The notes under the pieces were generated by a model. That model was not told the origin of the DNA. It saw only the letters and a program-made list of their open reading frames with translations, and ran no database searches. DNA of 64,000 nt from Neckera pumila (taxonomy: Eukaryota > Streptophyta > Bryopsida > Hypnales > Neckeraceae). Shown piece after piece: positions 38,469 through 50,342 of this stretch. Numbering within the stretch: position 1 is the first letter of the stretch; every line of letters starts with the position of its first letter. The stretch is from contig OZ018412.1 of assembly GCA_963969595.1 (NCBI GenBank), positions 4,094,501 to 4,158,500 on the forward strand, read 5' to 3'. A program made the position numbers and the translations under genes.

Positions 38469-41400
38469 CTGCAAAATACACAACAAATATAAGCTATCAT
38501 ACTACTATAGTCGAAGTGGGAATATGAAATTTGTAGACAAGTAGAAGATTAAAAAAAATTGATATCTTATTTTAAAAAAAAATCATTACTGGATATAGCT
38601 ATTTATAAAGATTAATAAACTTTTGCTAAATTTTCAATTTGAAGGATAAAACATACTTTAACACTAGAAAAAACTCTCTTTATAAGGTGAATTTTATTAT
38701 AATTTTAAATATATTTTTATAAAATTTTATTTAATATTCAATAAAATTCAATAAAATTCATGGTAAATATCTTTAGTAAGAATTTTTCTTCTTCTAGTAA
38801 AACGTAGATAGTTCAATTGTTGATTGCATATATAAACAAAAATCTTAATGATTATAAGAAATGAGCATAGTTCTCAAAAATAGGCTTCACTCAAAGAAAA
38901 AAAGTAAAAGTTTGAGATGAGACTTTGAGTTGTAATATATCTTTCAATCCGTTAGACATCCCGAGCCATTTAAAAGAGTACAAATTATATATGAATTGCA
39001 AGAATGAGATTAGAATCTTTCAACAATGCTTTTTCTTAATAAATAAAGATTTATAAAAAGATTGTATTATTCTTGTTTAGCTCACTAATCCTTTAATTGA
39101 AGATGAATAAGAAACTCTATATAATATTTCACAAAAAGCTTGTAAATAAACAATTAGAACATTGAAGCCATTTTTTTTCAGCAATTAAATTTAACTATCA
39201 ATTTTGACAACTTAATTAAATAAAAACTTTGCATTTGCAAATGTTGTTGATAACTTAATATATGAATTAGAGGAGTGACTTATCATTGTATTTAAAGGAG
39301 ATTTACAAGAATTGATTTTAAAGATTTAGTGACATTAGAATTCAAACAAGATGCAATATATCTACAATATAAAAATTTCTATAGATTATTTACAATGACT
39401 TTAATTCAAGAGTAAGCAAAAAAATTGATGGATTCAAATTTGTAGCTACCATGAAAATGAAAAAGCACTATTGTCTACTGTGAAATAAATCATGTAAATT
39501 ATAATATATAGGTCCTACAGGCAAAGAAAAGTCATTTCACCCCTTGGTCAAATAAATCAACATTATTCAAGTATTAGAGAAAAGAAATGTATTTTTGTAG
39601 GTTTTTGGAATTACTTGATTCTCCTTCATTGTACACCATTACCAACAAATAAGTTGATGATAATTCTAATAAGAGCTTCGATGATATTAAAAAGGAAGTT
39701 GATGATGTTGGAGAAGAAATGGATAAGAGAGGTGACTAGGAAGACAAAAAAATGAACCAAAAAACCTAGCACTTGAATAATGATCTCTAGAATTTTTAAA
39801 ATATTAAGTGATAAAATAAAAGCAATCTACTATATATCATTTGTGATAATGCCTATTAAGGATCAAATACATGTGCTTGACTATGTATCCTAGTCCCTTG
39901 CTGTCACATACATTTATCTAGACTTACAATATCTCATAAAAAAATTAGTCACTAAGTTATTCCACTCCAATTTATTTTCATGTAGTTTATTAAGGCCAAC
40001 ATTTAGATAATTGCGTAAGAGATTTTAAGAAATGCTATAGTCATTGATAAAAATTCAACCAATCAAATACCAAATGGAGAAGGTTCTATAAAAGCTTTGA
40101 CTTATGTCTAATGCACAAATTTCTAAGACTAAAAGATTGAGCTTGAACAGAATAAAAAATTTAGCAACATAGAAAAATTGTATTTTATTGGAAATAATCC
40201 AATGCTAGAATGGTATTAAAAGCTTGATATATATTCAAAGATATTTTTAAGGAAAAGAAAAGTTAATAAACATCCCATAGATTTTTTAATTTCAAAAGAA
40301 TGTTTTAGGCTTTGTCTTAAGCCGCATCAAACATCTTCTAACTTGTTCCACTTGAAGTCAATAGTTAAAAATATAGAAGATATCAAGAGAAGAAACAAGA
40401 GTAAGTCTAGTTTGAAAAACACACCAAAAATACATTCTCTTGGTAATATTGGTTTTGAAAAGAAAGAATGCAATAAGATACGACGGTCGGATTTGAAGAG
40501 GAACGTTGCATATAAGGCAAGTTATTCCAGGTGGATCACATCATATGCTTTCAAACCATTGTTATCTACCTTCTCTTCCTTTCATATTGTACCTCAATAT
40601 TCTCTACATATAGTCAATCACAACGTCATAAAATTTCAATTCACCATATGTTACTAACTTAGGTCACACTATGCAATTACTAACTAAGTAGTCGACATCA
40701 ATATAGCCTACATCAATATCTACATATTGCTCATTATTTTCTTACTCCTAGCACAAAAAATGCTCCTAATTGTGACATGTTTGCAAAAAATTTCCGTCTA
40801 GATTTTTGCATAAAATGTAAGTCTAGGCTCTAAATATGAGAATCAATAGATAATTGTGATTACATTTATTTTAAGCACTTAAAAAATTCATAATCAATTC
40901 ATATATTGTCCAAAAGATGCATATTAAAGAAATCTCCATTCCATGTTTTTACTCACAACAAGATCCAACAAAAATTTAGACAATTTAATAAAAGAATCTA
41001 TGCCAAGATCTATGCCTAGATGCTTATACTAACAATTCAAGGTGAGTTACATTAAAATAAGTATACCTAAAGTTTTGCCCCCTACCTAATTACATCATGT
41101 TCCTAATTGATGGTAATGGATATTCCATCTTCATTTCTGAATCTAAATCTATGTTTGTCATTATTCTCTTATTCATGCGACAAAAATCTCATATAAGATA
41201 AGCATGACCATTTTTTATTTAGATTCTAAAATAAAGAGGAGGTATTCATTGTGATGCAATTAGGTAGAGACCACTATTAGGTGTAATCTCTCTATCCCTT
41301 CACAAAACTTACCTATCTATCTATGTTTTACCTGAAATATAAGCCTTATAAAATGAGAATCTAGGATCAATTTTTGATATGCCTATTTTTGGCACATTGA

Positions 41401-42480
41401 AAATTTCATAGTATCATCAAAAATTCAACAATAATTCATACAATTTAGTCTAGAGTTTAGTAGTAAAAACCATACTCAAATGTAGACAGTTGTAGGTGCA
41501 AATAGTGTAGACAATTTTAGGTGCCATTATGTTAAATAAAACTACTAGCAAATGAGAGTGATTGCAAGAAATAACTGTCCTTATTCTGTGTCCCCTTAGC
41601 CTCGAACGAGCAGTTTTTTGCCTATAACTTTTGTGTTGCATGTCTATTTGATATAAAATTTTAATTGAAGGGAGTATATGTGGTAGTTGTAGACAATTAT
41701 ACATTGAGTAATTATTTTCATTTTCTTAAAATTAGTTATTATTTTTAAACATTTACCTATTGGATGCCTATTTTTGCTCTTCAGTTTAGTGTTTTTTGGT
41801 CCTATTTTTGATCAAAAATTGCAATTTGGAAGGTCAAATTGGGATACAAGGTCTTCCACTAATAAAAATTACGCAAGAAAATAAAGAAATGTTCTAGAAA
41901 TAATGAAATGTCCAACTTCCATTCACGCTCAACGTATTTGTGCACAAGTGCAAAGAATACAAATTTTTTCTCAAAGATGCAAATAGTTTGAGAAGGAGCA
42001 CTTTCAAGTTAGGAAAAAGGCCAAATTTTTTGTTTGTTTTGTTTATTTTTTTAAAAAAGTTTAAAAATTTAAATATCTGCAGTCTAATTTTCAAGACACT
42101 TTTGAAGACACTGTGGTTATTATCCCGCATGGTCTAGGATTGCCTAGTAGTTTGTAGTACTATATAGTATTGCTCAACAGAGTTCAATTCTATAGTTGGG
42201 ATCCAAACTTGTTCAAATGTTTACATTTAAGGTCTAATTAAAGTCAGAAATTGGGCTTACAGAAATTGGGTTTATAGAAATTGGGCTTTTCGAGACAAAA
42301 AACGTGAAGTGTTTCTTGCAATGACCCATGAGAATTATTTATGAGCAATCTTTTGCTCTTAGTCATTACAATAATTGTAAAAAACAAACTGAAGCAATAG
42401 CAGTGATGTTATTGCAGATTAACAATAAAGGTCTTAAGCCTTGATATATCAACATTTGAGCTAAAAGTTCAGCCTACATT
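38469..42480. other. AT-rich spacer; no gene supported
   Basis: 38655-38805 holds another imperfect foldback with 'actagaaaaaa' and 'ttttcttcttctagta' ends. 40343-40657 has a 104-codon plus-strand frame rich in Lys, Ile and Asn without recognisable domain. Upstream exons of the BT1-like gene should lie here if it is intact, but none could be identified. The remainder shows nothing distinctive. Confidence 0.45.
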
Positions 42481-43858
42481 TTAAGGTAAAAAAAAGTCAA
42501 AAGCCGGAGCTACATAGAGCGTTAGACAACACAAATATTCATTATTAGAATATGAAGTAGATGGACATTGCGTAATGCAATCATCAAGACTTTTCAGCAA
42601 AAAACCTAGTGATTGATATATATGTAGGACATGTTTTGATACCATTGTAGGCAAAAATATAATACAAGGCAATAGACCCCAAGATTTTGCATGCCATTTG
42701 GCTTTGTCATATTTTGTCTCTAATTCTTTAAGCATTGGCTGAGGGCCTTCTACATATCGCTCAAGTTCTGCCATTAACCCCTAAAGGACCATTGTTTTTT
42801 CAGGGGACAAATGGGATTTCGGGCAGGTACCTACGGGTTGAATTTTTGTCGTGATTTTTTGAAACTTTTTTTGAAGATAGAAAAACTGATAAGCTTCGTG
42901 AGAGTATAATTATTTTTCAATTGGTGCCCGGGAACAAAAGTTATGCCCAAATAAGCTCAAAACAGGGGAGAGAGGGCACCAAAAAATTTTGCAAAATATT
43001 TAATTTAATTTTTTTCCTTTTTTTTCCTTTTAGATTATATTTTTTCCTATTTGGGAAGCTTTGATTCATTTCATTTGGATTTTTTATGAGAAAGTTATGG
43101 ACAATCTTGTTTTTCGGGCAATTAGAGCATCTTCTTGAAAAAAATAACTTGTAGGATTCATTTTGGAATGCAATTTTTGCAATTTTTCAAAAAAAAAGTT
43201 CCACATGGTTTATTTTTCTTGCTAGAACAATCTCACCATTAAAGTTAGTGCATTATAATTCCATCTAAAAGATATTAATATTTAAGATTTTCCTTCTATC
43301 TTGTACTATCTTCTACTTAACAATTTTTTCAAGAATGAAAATTAAGTTTTTTTGGAATTTCTTTTTTTTCCTAGACTCTCAACTCAATTCTCCACTATAA
43401 AGATTTAAAGCTCAAAACTCTGTAGTGCAAAAAATTTAAGTTAAAAATGTTCAAAGTCAAAAAATCTAGTCCCACAATGTATTGAAAATCTTGTTTTTTT
43501 CACTTTAAACGTAGATATCTTGCAATCTATGCGGTCAAAAATTTTGAAATTTTTTCCGCACATTTTCATACTAGTTAGGTATAAGATCTTACGGTTGGAT
43601 GTGCAAAAAAAACATTTTTCATATTTTTTTACTCTTTGCTCTAAAAATGGCACTTTTGAGATTTTTTTGGCAGAAAAAAGGCCTTCGTCCTTTAAGGGTT
43701 AAAGTCAATGGTCTGCTATTGTTGTTGTCATCACTTGTACCTCCGTAGGAATATAAATTAGGTATTGGTGAGTCCACAAAGTCACTCATGTTTGACATCC
43801 AAGACGATTTGGTATTAGTGCTCAATAATCCAAATTCTTTGGAAGAAAGGGCATTCAT
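42481..43858 (-). pseudogene. Unknown ORF split by TTAA element D
   Basis: Minus-strand frames on either side of the element are one ORF. From 43858 it reads through '...SRPLTL', where TTAA (43699-43702) marks the insertion, and it resumes at 42777 with 'MAELERYVEGPQPMLKELE' to a stop at 42481. Deleting one TTAA plus the 921-bp element gives an uninterrupted frame across the junction (codons cca ttg act tta atg gca gaa). The frame is also open for at least 23 codons upstream of 43858. The protein is not recognised. It has a hydrophobic C-terminal third (LPCIIFLPTMV, LCCLTLYVAPAF). With the element present the gene is disrupted. Confidence 0.6.
42778..43698 (+). mobile_element. TTAA-flanked element copy D, inserted in an ORF
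   Basis: TTAA (42774-42777), CCCCTAAAGGACC at the left, GGTCC-like 'cgtcctttaaggg' at the right and TTAA (43699-43702) define 921 bp. The inverted ends agree at 11 of 12 positions. It shares nearly all internal blocks with copy E (61557) in the same order, including 'gggcaggtacctacgg', 'tttgattcatttcatttggat', 'cttgtaggattcattt' and 'gtataag-tc-tacggtt'. It has no coding frame. The restored ORF on removal is the best evidence in the window that TTAA is the target duplication. Confidence 0.85.
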
Positions 43859-45577
43859 TGAGGCAATACTGTTGTCATGTGCATTGAAGTTAATGTTGAT
43901 GTTAGTGCAATCTTTGGCGAAGATCTCCTAGATGCCAAATGAAGTCCAAAATCCACTACCATTCTTGAGAGATCAAGGTCGGGTGTGGGCAATAAATGTA
44001 TGAAATTGGCAAGTATTCCCTCCTCCAAGCAATACAAATCAGTGAGATTTATATTTTTCCAAATTGTAGCACACTTGAGTATGGAATTCGGTGTATCAAG
44101 TCATCTATAGTATTGACTGATACATCCGTGATGTCATCATTTGGATGAACTCCAAACTCACAAAGTTCATATGTAAGCATTGTCCTTGTCGGTCCGTCGG
44201 ATGAGGGTGTCTCACCTATTGCTACAGCATTGCACGAAGGCAATATTGGACTTGGATGTGTTGTTGATGCATGTATTGGCTCTAGATGATACACTTTAGT
44301 CGCGACAACATTATGGAGCACGTCATCTCTAAACATTTGTTGTTGAATATATAAGGCAAATTATAGGAAATTTTGAAGTCATCTCTAAGTTTTTAAGAGG
44401 GTGAAGAATGCATTTTGTATGACCAATGGGAGGGGGGGATGACAAATTTGGAGATAGAATGGTAGTTTGACTTCCTTATGCAAATCGCACTCATATCCTC
44501 TACCATGTCCTCTAGCTTGTGCTAGGGAGGCACAATATTTGTTGCCAACATTGCCTTCCCTACTGTATGCACTTAAAATGTAAAAAAAATATTGTGATCT
44601 TATAACATGATCTTACTATTAAGATGAATGAGAAAGAAGTTAAGCCTCTATTTATATACAAGGTTCTAAACATAATTAGTCCATGGATAGTGATAATCAT
44701 TCAGGATAGAATGAAACCATAATGCCGTCAACACCTCCCTTCCATCAGAAGATTTGTTGTTTCCTAGTCTATTCACAAATGTGTGTTGGTTGCAGAATAA
44801 AATGGCACGAGCATGGATTTAGAGTTGGCGCTAGGTGCAAGAATGCATCGGAAATTTCTAGTTTGATGGTCTTGTAAGTTTCATATTGGGGTTGGAGTGC
44901 ATCATCATAGCTATGGTGATTGAGTGGTGCAGCAACTTGATTGATGCAGTCGTTGAAAAAGAGTTGGAGCCGGTTGAGACAAATTGTTGTGCAGTGTGTG
45001 AGGAAAGTAGGTCGCAGAGGTTTGTGGTGACTAGCGCAGTGGTTGTTTTGGAGGTGAAAAAATTGTTGTGATCACGGAGTGGCTTGCATGGAGGCGTAGC
45101 ATCAGAGAACAAATTCTACGCTGTAAGGCAGGGACATACGTTGGATTTGTACTTTTCTTGGCCCGATTGTGCAAGAAAGGTGACCAATTATATAGGTGCT
45201 GAGTATAAGAGTCTCTAATAGAAGCCGAGGAGTACCTATTCAAAGCTTTGGTTTGCTAAAGAAGTTCTAGGCTAAGTGGTGAGTGGAAACAAGACTTGTT
45301 AGCCTTGTCTCACGTGAATTAGGCGGTGTAATCCTAGTGAAGTTCTGTGTTGGGTGAATTTTACTTTGCTTAGTAGTTTTGTAAGGGCATTCATTGGTTG
45401 GATGTTTGTATGATTATATTGCAACAAAATTCTCCCTCTAAGATTCTCTCTTTGATAAAGAAGTTGTGTATTTCTATATGTTTTGATCTTGCATGAAATA
45501 CAAGATTGTAAGATAGTTTTAGGGCACCTTGGTTATCATAATGTAGCATGATGCTAGATTGAGTTGGTAAAGAATAG
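43859..45577. other. Spacer with uncertain minus-strand frames
   Basis: Frames at 44336-44049 and 44037-43855 on the minus strand could be exons or relics upstream of the split ORF (the first reads 95 codons with balanced composition), but no splice-consistent join was found. 45100-45577 has T-rich text ('ctcacgtgaattaggcggtgtaatcctagtgaag', continuing for about 100 bases) that looks like retrotransposon LTR-type sequence; no paired LTR was seen. Confidence 0.3.
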
Positions 45578-46508
45578 TTGGCCGTACTAGCACTAGGTGA
45601 ATGTTGTGATTGTGAAGTGGGTGGCTATAATTTTTGGAGGAGACAATGGAGCTGGACAACTTTTTGTGCATTGTTGTTCAGTGCTCTATATTTGGATTCT
45701 GTCAAGATTGAGAATTATGAGTTGGCATTTATTTTGCCAAGTAATGGGAATGCCATTATCACCGCAATCCCATTGTTTGTTCAAGAATTGCGTCCTACAG
45801 GTGGTGGCAGAAATATTTTATGTCAAAAAGCTTGTGATCGCCAAAACTACAAATGCAATTGTGGATGTATCCACGTTGGTAGCTTCTATAGAACCTCTTC
45901 TTGTCAACCTTCAAGGGGTTTGAGGTGTCCAAAGCAGAAGACGGAACTACAATATGAGGTTTCTGAAAGTGGTCTCTTCTTTTCCATCGGTTTCAAAGTG
46001 ATTTGTCCACTATACAACAAGGATGGTGACCTACTAGCGCCAAGAGGCATCAAGTTGGACATCAATACTAGTAGAAAACGTAGGAATTTTGATAGAATTC
46101 TATTGATTTGGTCGCGTTGTTCCGGTCACTGTTTTGTTGATTTCAACAGAAATTTGTTAATTTTAACAAATTTCTATTGAAATCAATAAAACAGTGACCG
46201 GGACAACGTGACCAAATCAATAGAATTCTGTCAAAATTCCTGCGTTTTCTACTAGTGATAGGAATCACCGGTCAAAGATGCGATGTGACATCAATGAATG
46301 GCTAGATCCAAACAAGGATCCCGATTACTATATGAAGGACCTCTTCAAGCAAAAGCCTGGGGATCAAGTACTGGAGGCCTTGCCAATGTTCAATACATCT
46401 CAAAAGAAGCAGAAGAAGCCTTGGGCCATCAACCTCCAAAGATTGATTAGCACAACAAGTTATTTAGCCACCAGCCTTGAATTACACTTAGAATGGATCA
46501 TAAATTGA
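45578..46508 (+). pseudogene. Unknown ORF interrupted by CACTA-like MITE
   Basis: The plus-strand frame from 45578 runs to the MITE at 46068. The frame after it (from 46261, reading RNHRSKMRCDINEWLDPNKD) connects exactly when the element and one ATA copy are removed (aac/aat-agg junction giving LDINRNHRS). The combined frame is about 246 codons, Cys-rich in the middle (CQKACDRQNYKCNCGCIHVG). No family is recognised. Another frame also looks partly coding, so the true frame upstream of 45900 is uncertain. Confidence 0.4.
46068..46257. mobile_element. CACTA-like foldback MITE, TSD ATA
   Basis: This 190-bp palindrome has arms of about 92 bases meeting at 'aatttgttaattttaacaaatt'. The right end in reverse complement is CACTAGTAGAAAACG and the left end is CTAGTAGAAAACG, which lacks the first CA. 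The 3-bp duplication ATA flanks it (46065-46067, 46258-46260). The ends relate it to the 86-bp element at 38086. Confidence 0.75.
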
Positions 46509-46669
46509 TCATTGGTGTATATATACGACCATCAAGCATCAACATCACATCACGTCTAGATGTCCATCAAACCGATGAACTGTCAAGATCCAACCCCAAC
46601 GTCCATTGGGATCAAATATTCTTTGTCATGTTCGTCCAATGGGATAAATTAGTTACCACATTTGATTGA

Positions 46670-46990
46670 AGGAATGAAGGCAGTTGCGATCCGGATGGAT
46701 GGAATTCATCCACGGACTCTAAAGACAAACTCTATGGATGGACTTTGCGGACAGACTATGTAGATGGATGTGTGGATAGACTTTGTGGACAACCTCTGTA
46801 GACAGTTTAGGTATATGGACAATGTATGTACAGTCTATGCAAACAGACTATGTGGATGGTCTATGTAGACCAACTATGTAGACGGACCTCAAAGGGACAC
46901 TCTAAATGGGCATGAGGATGGAGCGTCTATGTAGATGGACTCTTTGGACAGTCCCGATTGCTTCAAATATACTCATGGTTTTGATGGGCC
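46670..46990. repeat. Degenerate minisatellite of 'gactatgtagac' units
   Basis: Repeated words of the form (g)actatgtagatgg, actttgtggac and acagactatg run for about 320 bases with variable 12-20 bp spacing. Every unit has a GAC/GGA core. No reading frame is preserved through the array. Confidence 0.6.
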
Positions 46991-47328
46991 CTTTAGGACA
47001 AACGGTCTATGCAGTCTAGATGATCCAGATGGACACCATTTCGTTGCCTGCATTGTCTTCTCTATTGCATGCTCTTAAAAGAGATTAGGGGCACATGAAG
47101 AAGTACATTGCCGTCTTGGTCGCCGCAGGCTACGGCTACAAGATTCATCCATCTCTATTGTAGTGTTCCTTTGTGATTTGGGTCTTCATTGCTTTTTGTG
47201 TTATACTTCCGCTTACTCTATCGCGGAGTATATGAAGAGCACTATTTGGAAGGGAAGACTATTGAGTTTTGCTCACTCGGACATACCATTGCGAATAGTA
47301 TCTTTGGCACCATAAGGCACGTTTGGTA

Positions 47329-47545
47329 CACTATAAGAAACCCGTGTTTTTAGTGACGAGGCCTGATTTTTCAAGACGGATTTTAGTGGACATCCAATGC
47401 AACAAAACCATGTTTTTTGTCAACAAAAACGTCCAATATAACATCAATGTTGACATAAAAACATAGGTTTGTTGCATTGGACGTCCACTAAAATTTGTCA
47501 AGAAAAATCAAGGCTCGTCATCTAAAACGCAGGTTTCTTATAGTG
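47329..47545. mobile_element. CACTA-like foldback MITE, TSD GTA
   Basis: This 217-bp element starts CACTATAAGAAACC and ends GGTTTCTTATAGTG, with a 3-bp duplication GTA on each side (47326-47328, 47546-47548). The arms pair over most of their length around 'aacgtccaatataacatcaatgtt'. It belongs to the same family as 1538-1772. It is non-coding; its foldback transcript could feed small-RNA pathways (inference). Confidence 0.85.
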
Positions 47546-47924
47546 GTATATTACTTCTTGGGACCATAGCAAGTTCAACGTAAATTAATTAATTGAAGAC
47601 AGTTTATTTGCTAAATCTAAGGTCCGGTAGCTAAATTTAGGGTCCGTTAGCCAAATCTACAAATAAATGTAAAGATGGTTGGTCAAAAATCCAAAGAACC
47701 CAATAACAATCCATTCAATCAAATTCCAATCTATCATTTGACCATCTACTATAAAAAAAATTTGATGGCAATTGAAAAAATTACTTCATAATTGGCATTT
47801 AGTGAGTGGAGAGTGGAGAGGTCGTTTTTATATTGTTTGTCATGAATCCTCATAGGATATGGGACAATTTGAAGATGAGAACTTTGATCACTCATTGTCA
47901 AAAATGTAAGAATTGTTTAAAGTA

Positions 47925-48270
47925 GAATTTTATACCTCATTTAGGTATAGTGGAATAGTTTTTTTTCAAAAAACTTCAAACTAGATTAATGTGGAAAATC
48001 AAGCTAACTTTCATCTCCAAAAATCCGTTTGTGATTTTGAGCCTCTAAAAAAGAGTAATGGACAAAATTCATAGAGGATGTTTGAAAATGTCAAAGAACA
48101 TGTCTCTTTTAATCCCTCTTTGATTTTAAGTTTGTCCATAACTTTTTCTTGGAGGCTCAAAATCACAAACGGATTTTTGGAGATGAAAGTCATCACAATT
48201 TTTTATATTTAATTAGTTAAAAGTTTCTTGAAAAGAGTTACTTTACTATGCCAAAATGAAGTTTGAAATT
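47925..48270. repeat. Large inverted repeat (foldback), about 345 bp
   Basis: The inner arms are nearly perfect: 'actttcatctccaaaaatccgtttgtgattttgag' at about 48008-48042 pairs with 48155-48189. The outer arms (47925-48000 and 48195-48270) pair imperfectly. The whole stretch would fold into one long hairpin centred near 48097. Terminal duplications were not resolved. It may be a MITE or a small-RNA precursor. Confidence 0.6.
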
Positions 48271-48868
48271 CTATATTGAACATAGTTTCTGCTTTTCACT
48301 TAAGTATGAGTGGTTGAGCTTCTACTAATCCTAATTTATATATCCCACATGGGTTGCTTTACCTTCTATCACCCACTTGTATATAGAGCGTGCCTTATCA
48401 TCCCTTACCACTCACAATTATTGGCTTTTGAAGATACGTGGGGCAATTACCAGATACCTTTGATTTTTTTTGAATTGAATGATGGCTATATCCTTGGACT
48501 ATTCATCTAGGAACTCGTGGAAGTTTGTCATAACATTCAGTAGCTTCAGAGAGCTTGCCTTTGCCCCTCTGAAGTCTCCATCCACGAAATGCATCTAGTG
48601 TGCATGGTGGGTATAAGAAGAGATTAGGATATTTGTCAGAAGTCAGTGGAGGTATGCGGTGGATTCTGGAGTCGGATCTAAATTTCCAAATGGTGAATTA
48701 GGTTGACTTGATGACAAGTGGTCAGTTAGGAGCCCAATTTAAGTTATCATTAATGCAATCATTAAGTTAACTAATTAAGTCAAGTTGGTGAGCAGTTCAA
48801 TTGGTCAGCTCAGATCAATTCTTTTTAATATTTGATGGGTGGTGGGAATATTCTGACAAAGAACAACA

Positions 48869-48994
48869 CGTGGCTTCTTAGTTATTGATGGTGTGGAACA
48901 CTCTACACCATTTCATCTTGAGGATGGAATGATGTGGCTTATTAGTTACTGATGGTGTGGAACATTCTACACCATTTCATCTTGAGGATGGAAA
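48869..48994. repeat. Two tandem 64-bp repeats
   Basis: 'gtggctt-ttagtta-tgatggtgtggaaca-tctacaccatttcatcttgaggatggaa' occurs twice in direct tandem with four or five differences. Each unit also contains a small palindrome, tggtgt...acacca. Confidence 0.85.
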
Positions 48995-50342
48995 GCAGCC
49001 ACTACTATTGCTACTGAATGTTATGGTATGGGACAATTAAAATCCGCTTATTTTTTATGGAGAAAGGATGAAAAAACGTCATTTTTTTTTCATAAGCGGT
49101 TCATTTCTTGTACTCCTAGTTTTCCATTCGGTTATACGACCTAAAATTCTGCTGATTTCACTCGGCTGATTTTCTATTAGCTGCCGCATCTTCCCGTTCA
49201 TTGAACTCCGGTCCCCGTGCCTTGACGTTGCCCTGAGAGGCTCCTCGTTCTGACAGAGCTACGACTGCAACGTTCTTCATCTGTTCTCTTGCTGAAAATC
49301 TGGTCTGGACAAGCCCCTCTTAACGTATAATTTAGTGTTGACAGCGCATACGTTCTACTAGTACAAATCCCCTGAAATTGGACCCAAATAAACCGCATGC
49401 TCAGTCCGCACATCCGTCTTGAAGAATAATTTCCCAGAAATTACAACCGCCGCTCTCCATTCACATTTACATCCACCTAGCGACCACTTTCTAGTTCGGT
49501 GGTCACTGGAGGGTTAAGAAATCCCACATTGACGCAGAAATTCGTCACCAGATATGCAAAGCAGACGGACACTGTATTATCGTCGTCCTCAATTTCCAGC
49601 AAGAAACCCAGTAATTAGAAAAATTGCAACAGTCGCACTAACTTGACAGGGCGACGGAAACAACAGCATCAAAATACGACAAGCAAACGAGATGCACGCA
49701 GGAGCTTCACGAAGCAACAGGTAACGCAGATATTCATCCCTAGAAATTCACTGCAGGACATTTGTGCATTGCCATCGTCATAAACTCCAGCAAGAAACTA
49801 CTACTAATTAGAAAAATTGCAACGTTCGTACTGACCAGACAACAAGATACGACACACATAGGAAATAACAGCATCAAAATACGACACACAATGAGCACAG
49901 TTTGCAAAAAAAGGAGGAATCTGTAGGAACAAAGGCCTTTGTAATCACTAGTGCCTAAAAATGCATCACAGCTCTCATTGATTTCATCATAGACCAATAT
50001 ATACTTGCAAGGTAATAGAAACACTAGCAGAAATTACAACTCCGTATCAACACTAGTACTTCGATCTTGAAGCCAATCTTCTGACAACTAGGAATTTGTT
50101 CAAAGAATATTTAGATATTTGTATTCAAATAACTACTACACACAATTTTGAAGCCCTGCAGCGGAACAAAAACGAATGTTGTCGTTGAAGCCAGTTGCGG
50201 GAACGCAATCATCGAGTCGCCATCTGCACGCTGCAAGGGTTCAAAAAGCAAATTTATATCAGAACAAGTAGCTTCACAGTGTCACAAATGCTTCCAAAGC
50301 CAGAGTCACCTTTTTCGGATTGAGAGCGCACATAATTAGGGC
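48995..50342. other. Spacer 3' of ABCA2; one direct repeat
   Basis: A direct repeat of about 95 bases ('ccagcaagaaac', 'taattagaaaaattgcaac', 'aacagcatcaaaatacgacaa') occurs at about 49598-49690 and 49789-49890. No gene is recognised. 50150-50342 is likely the ABCA2 3' untranslated region. Confidence 0.45.
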
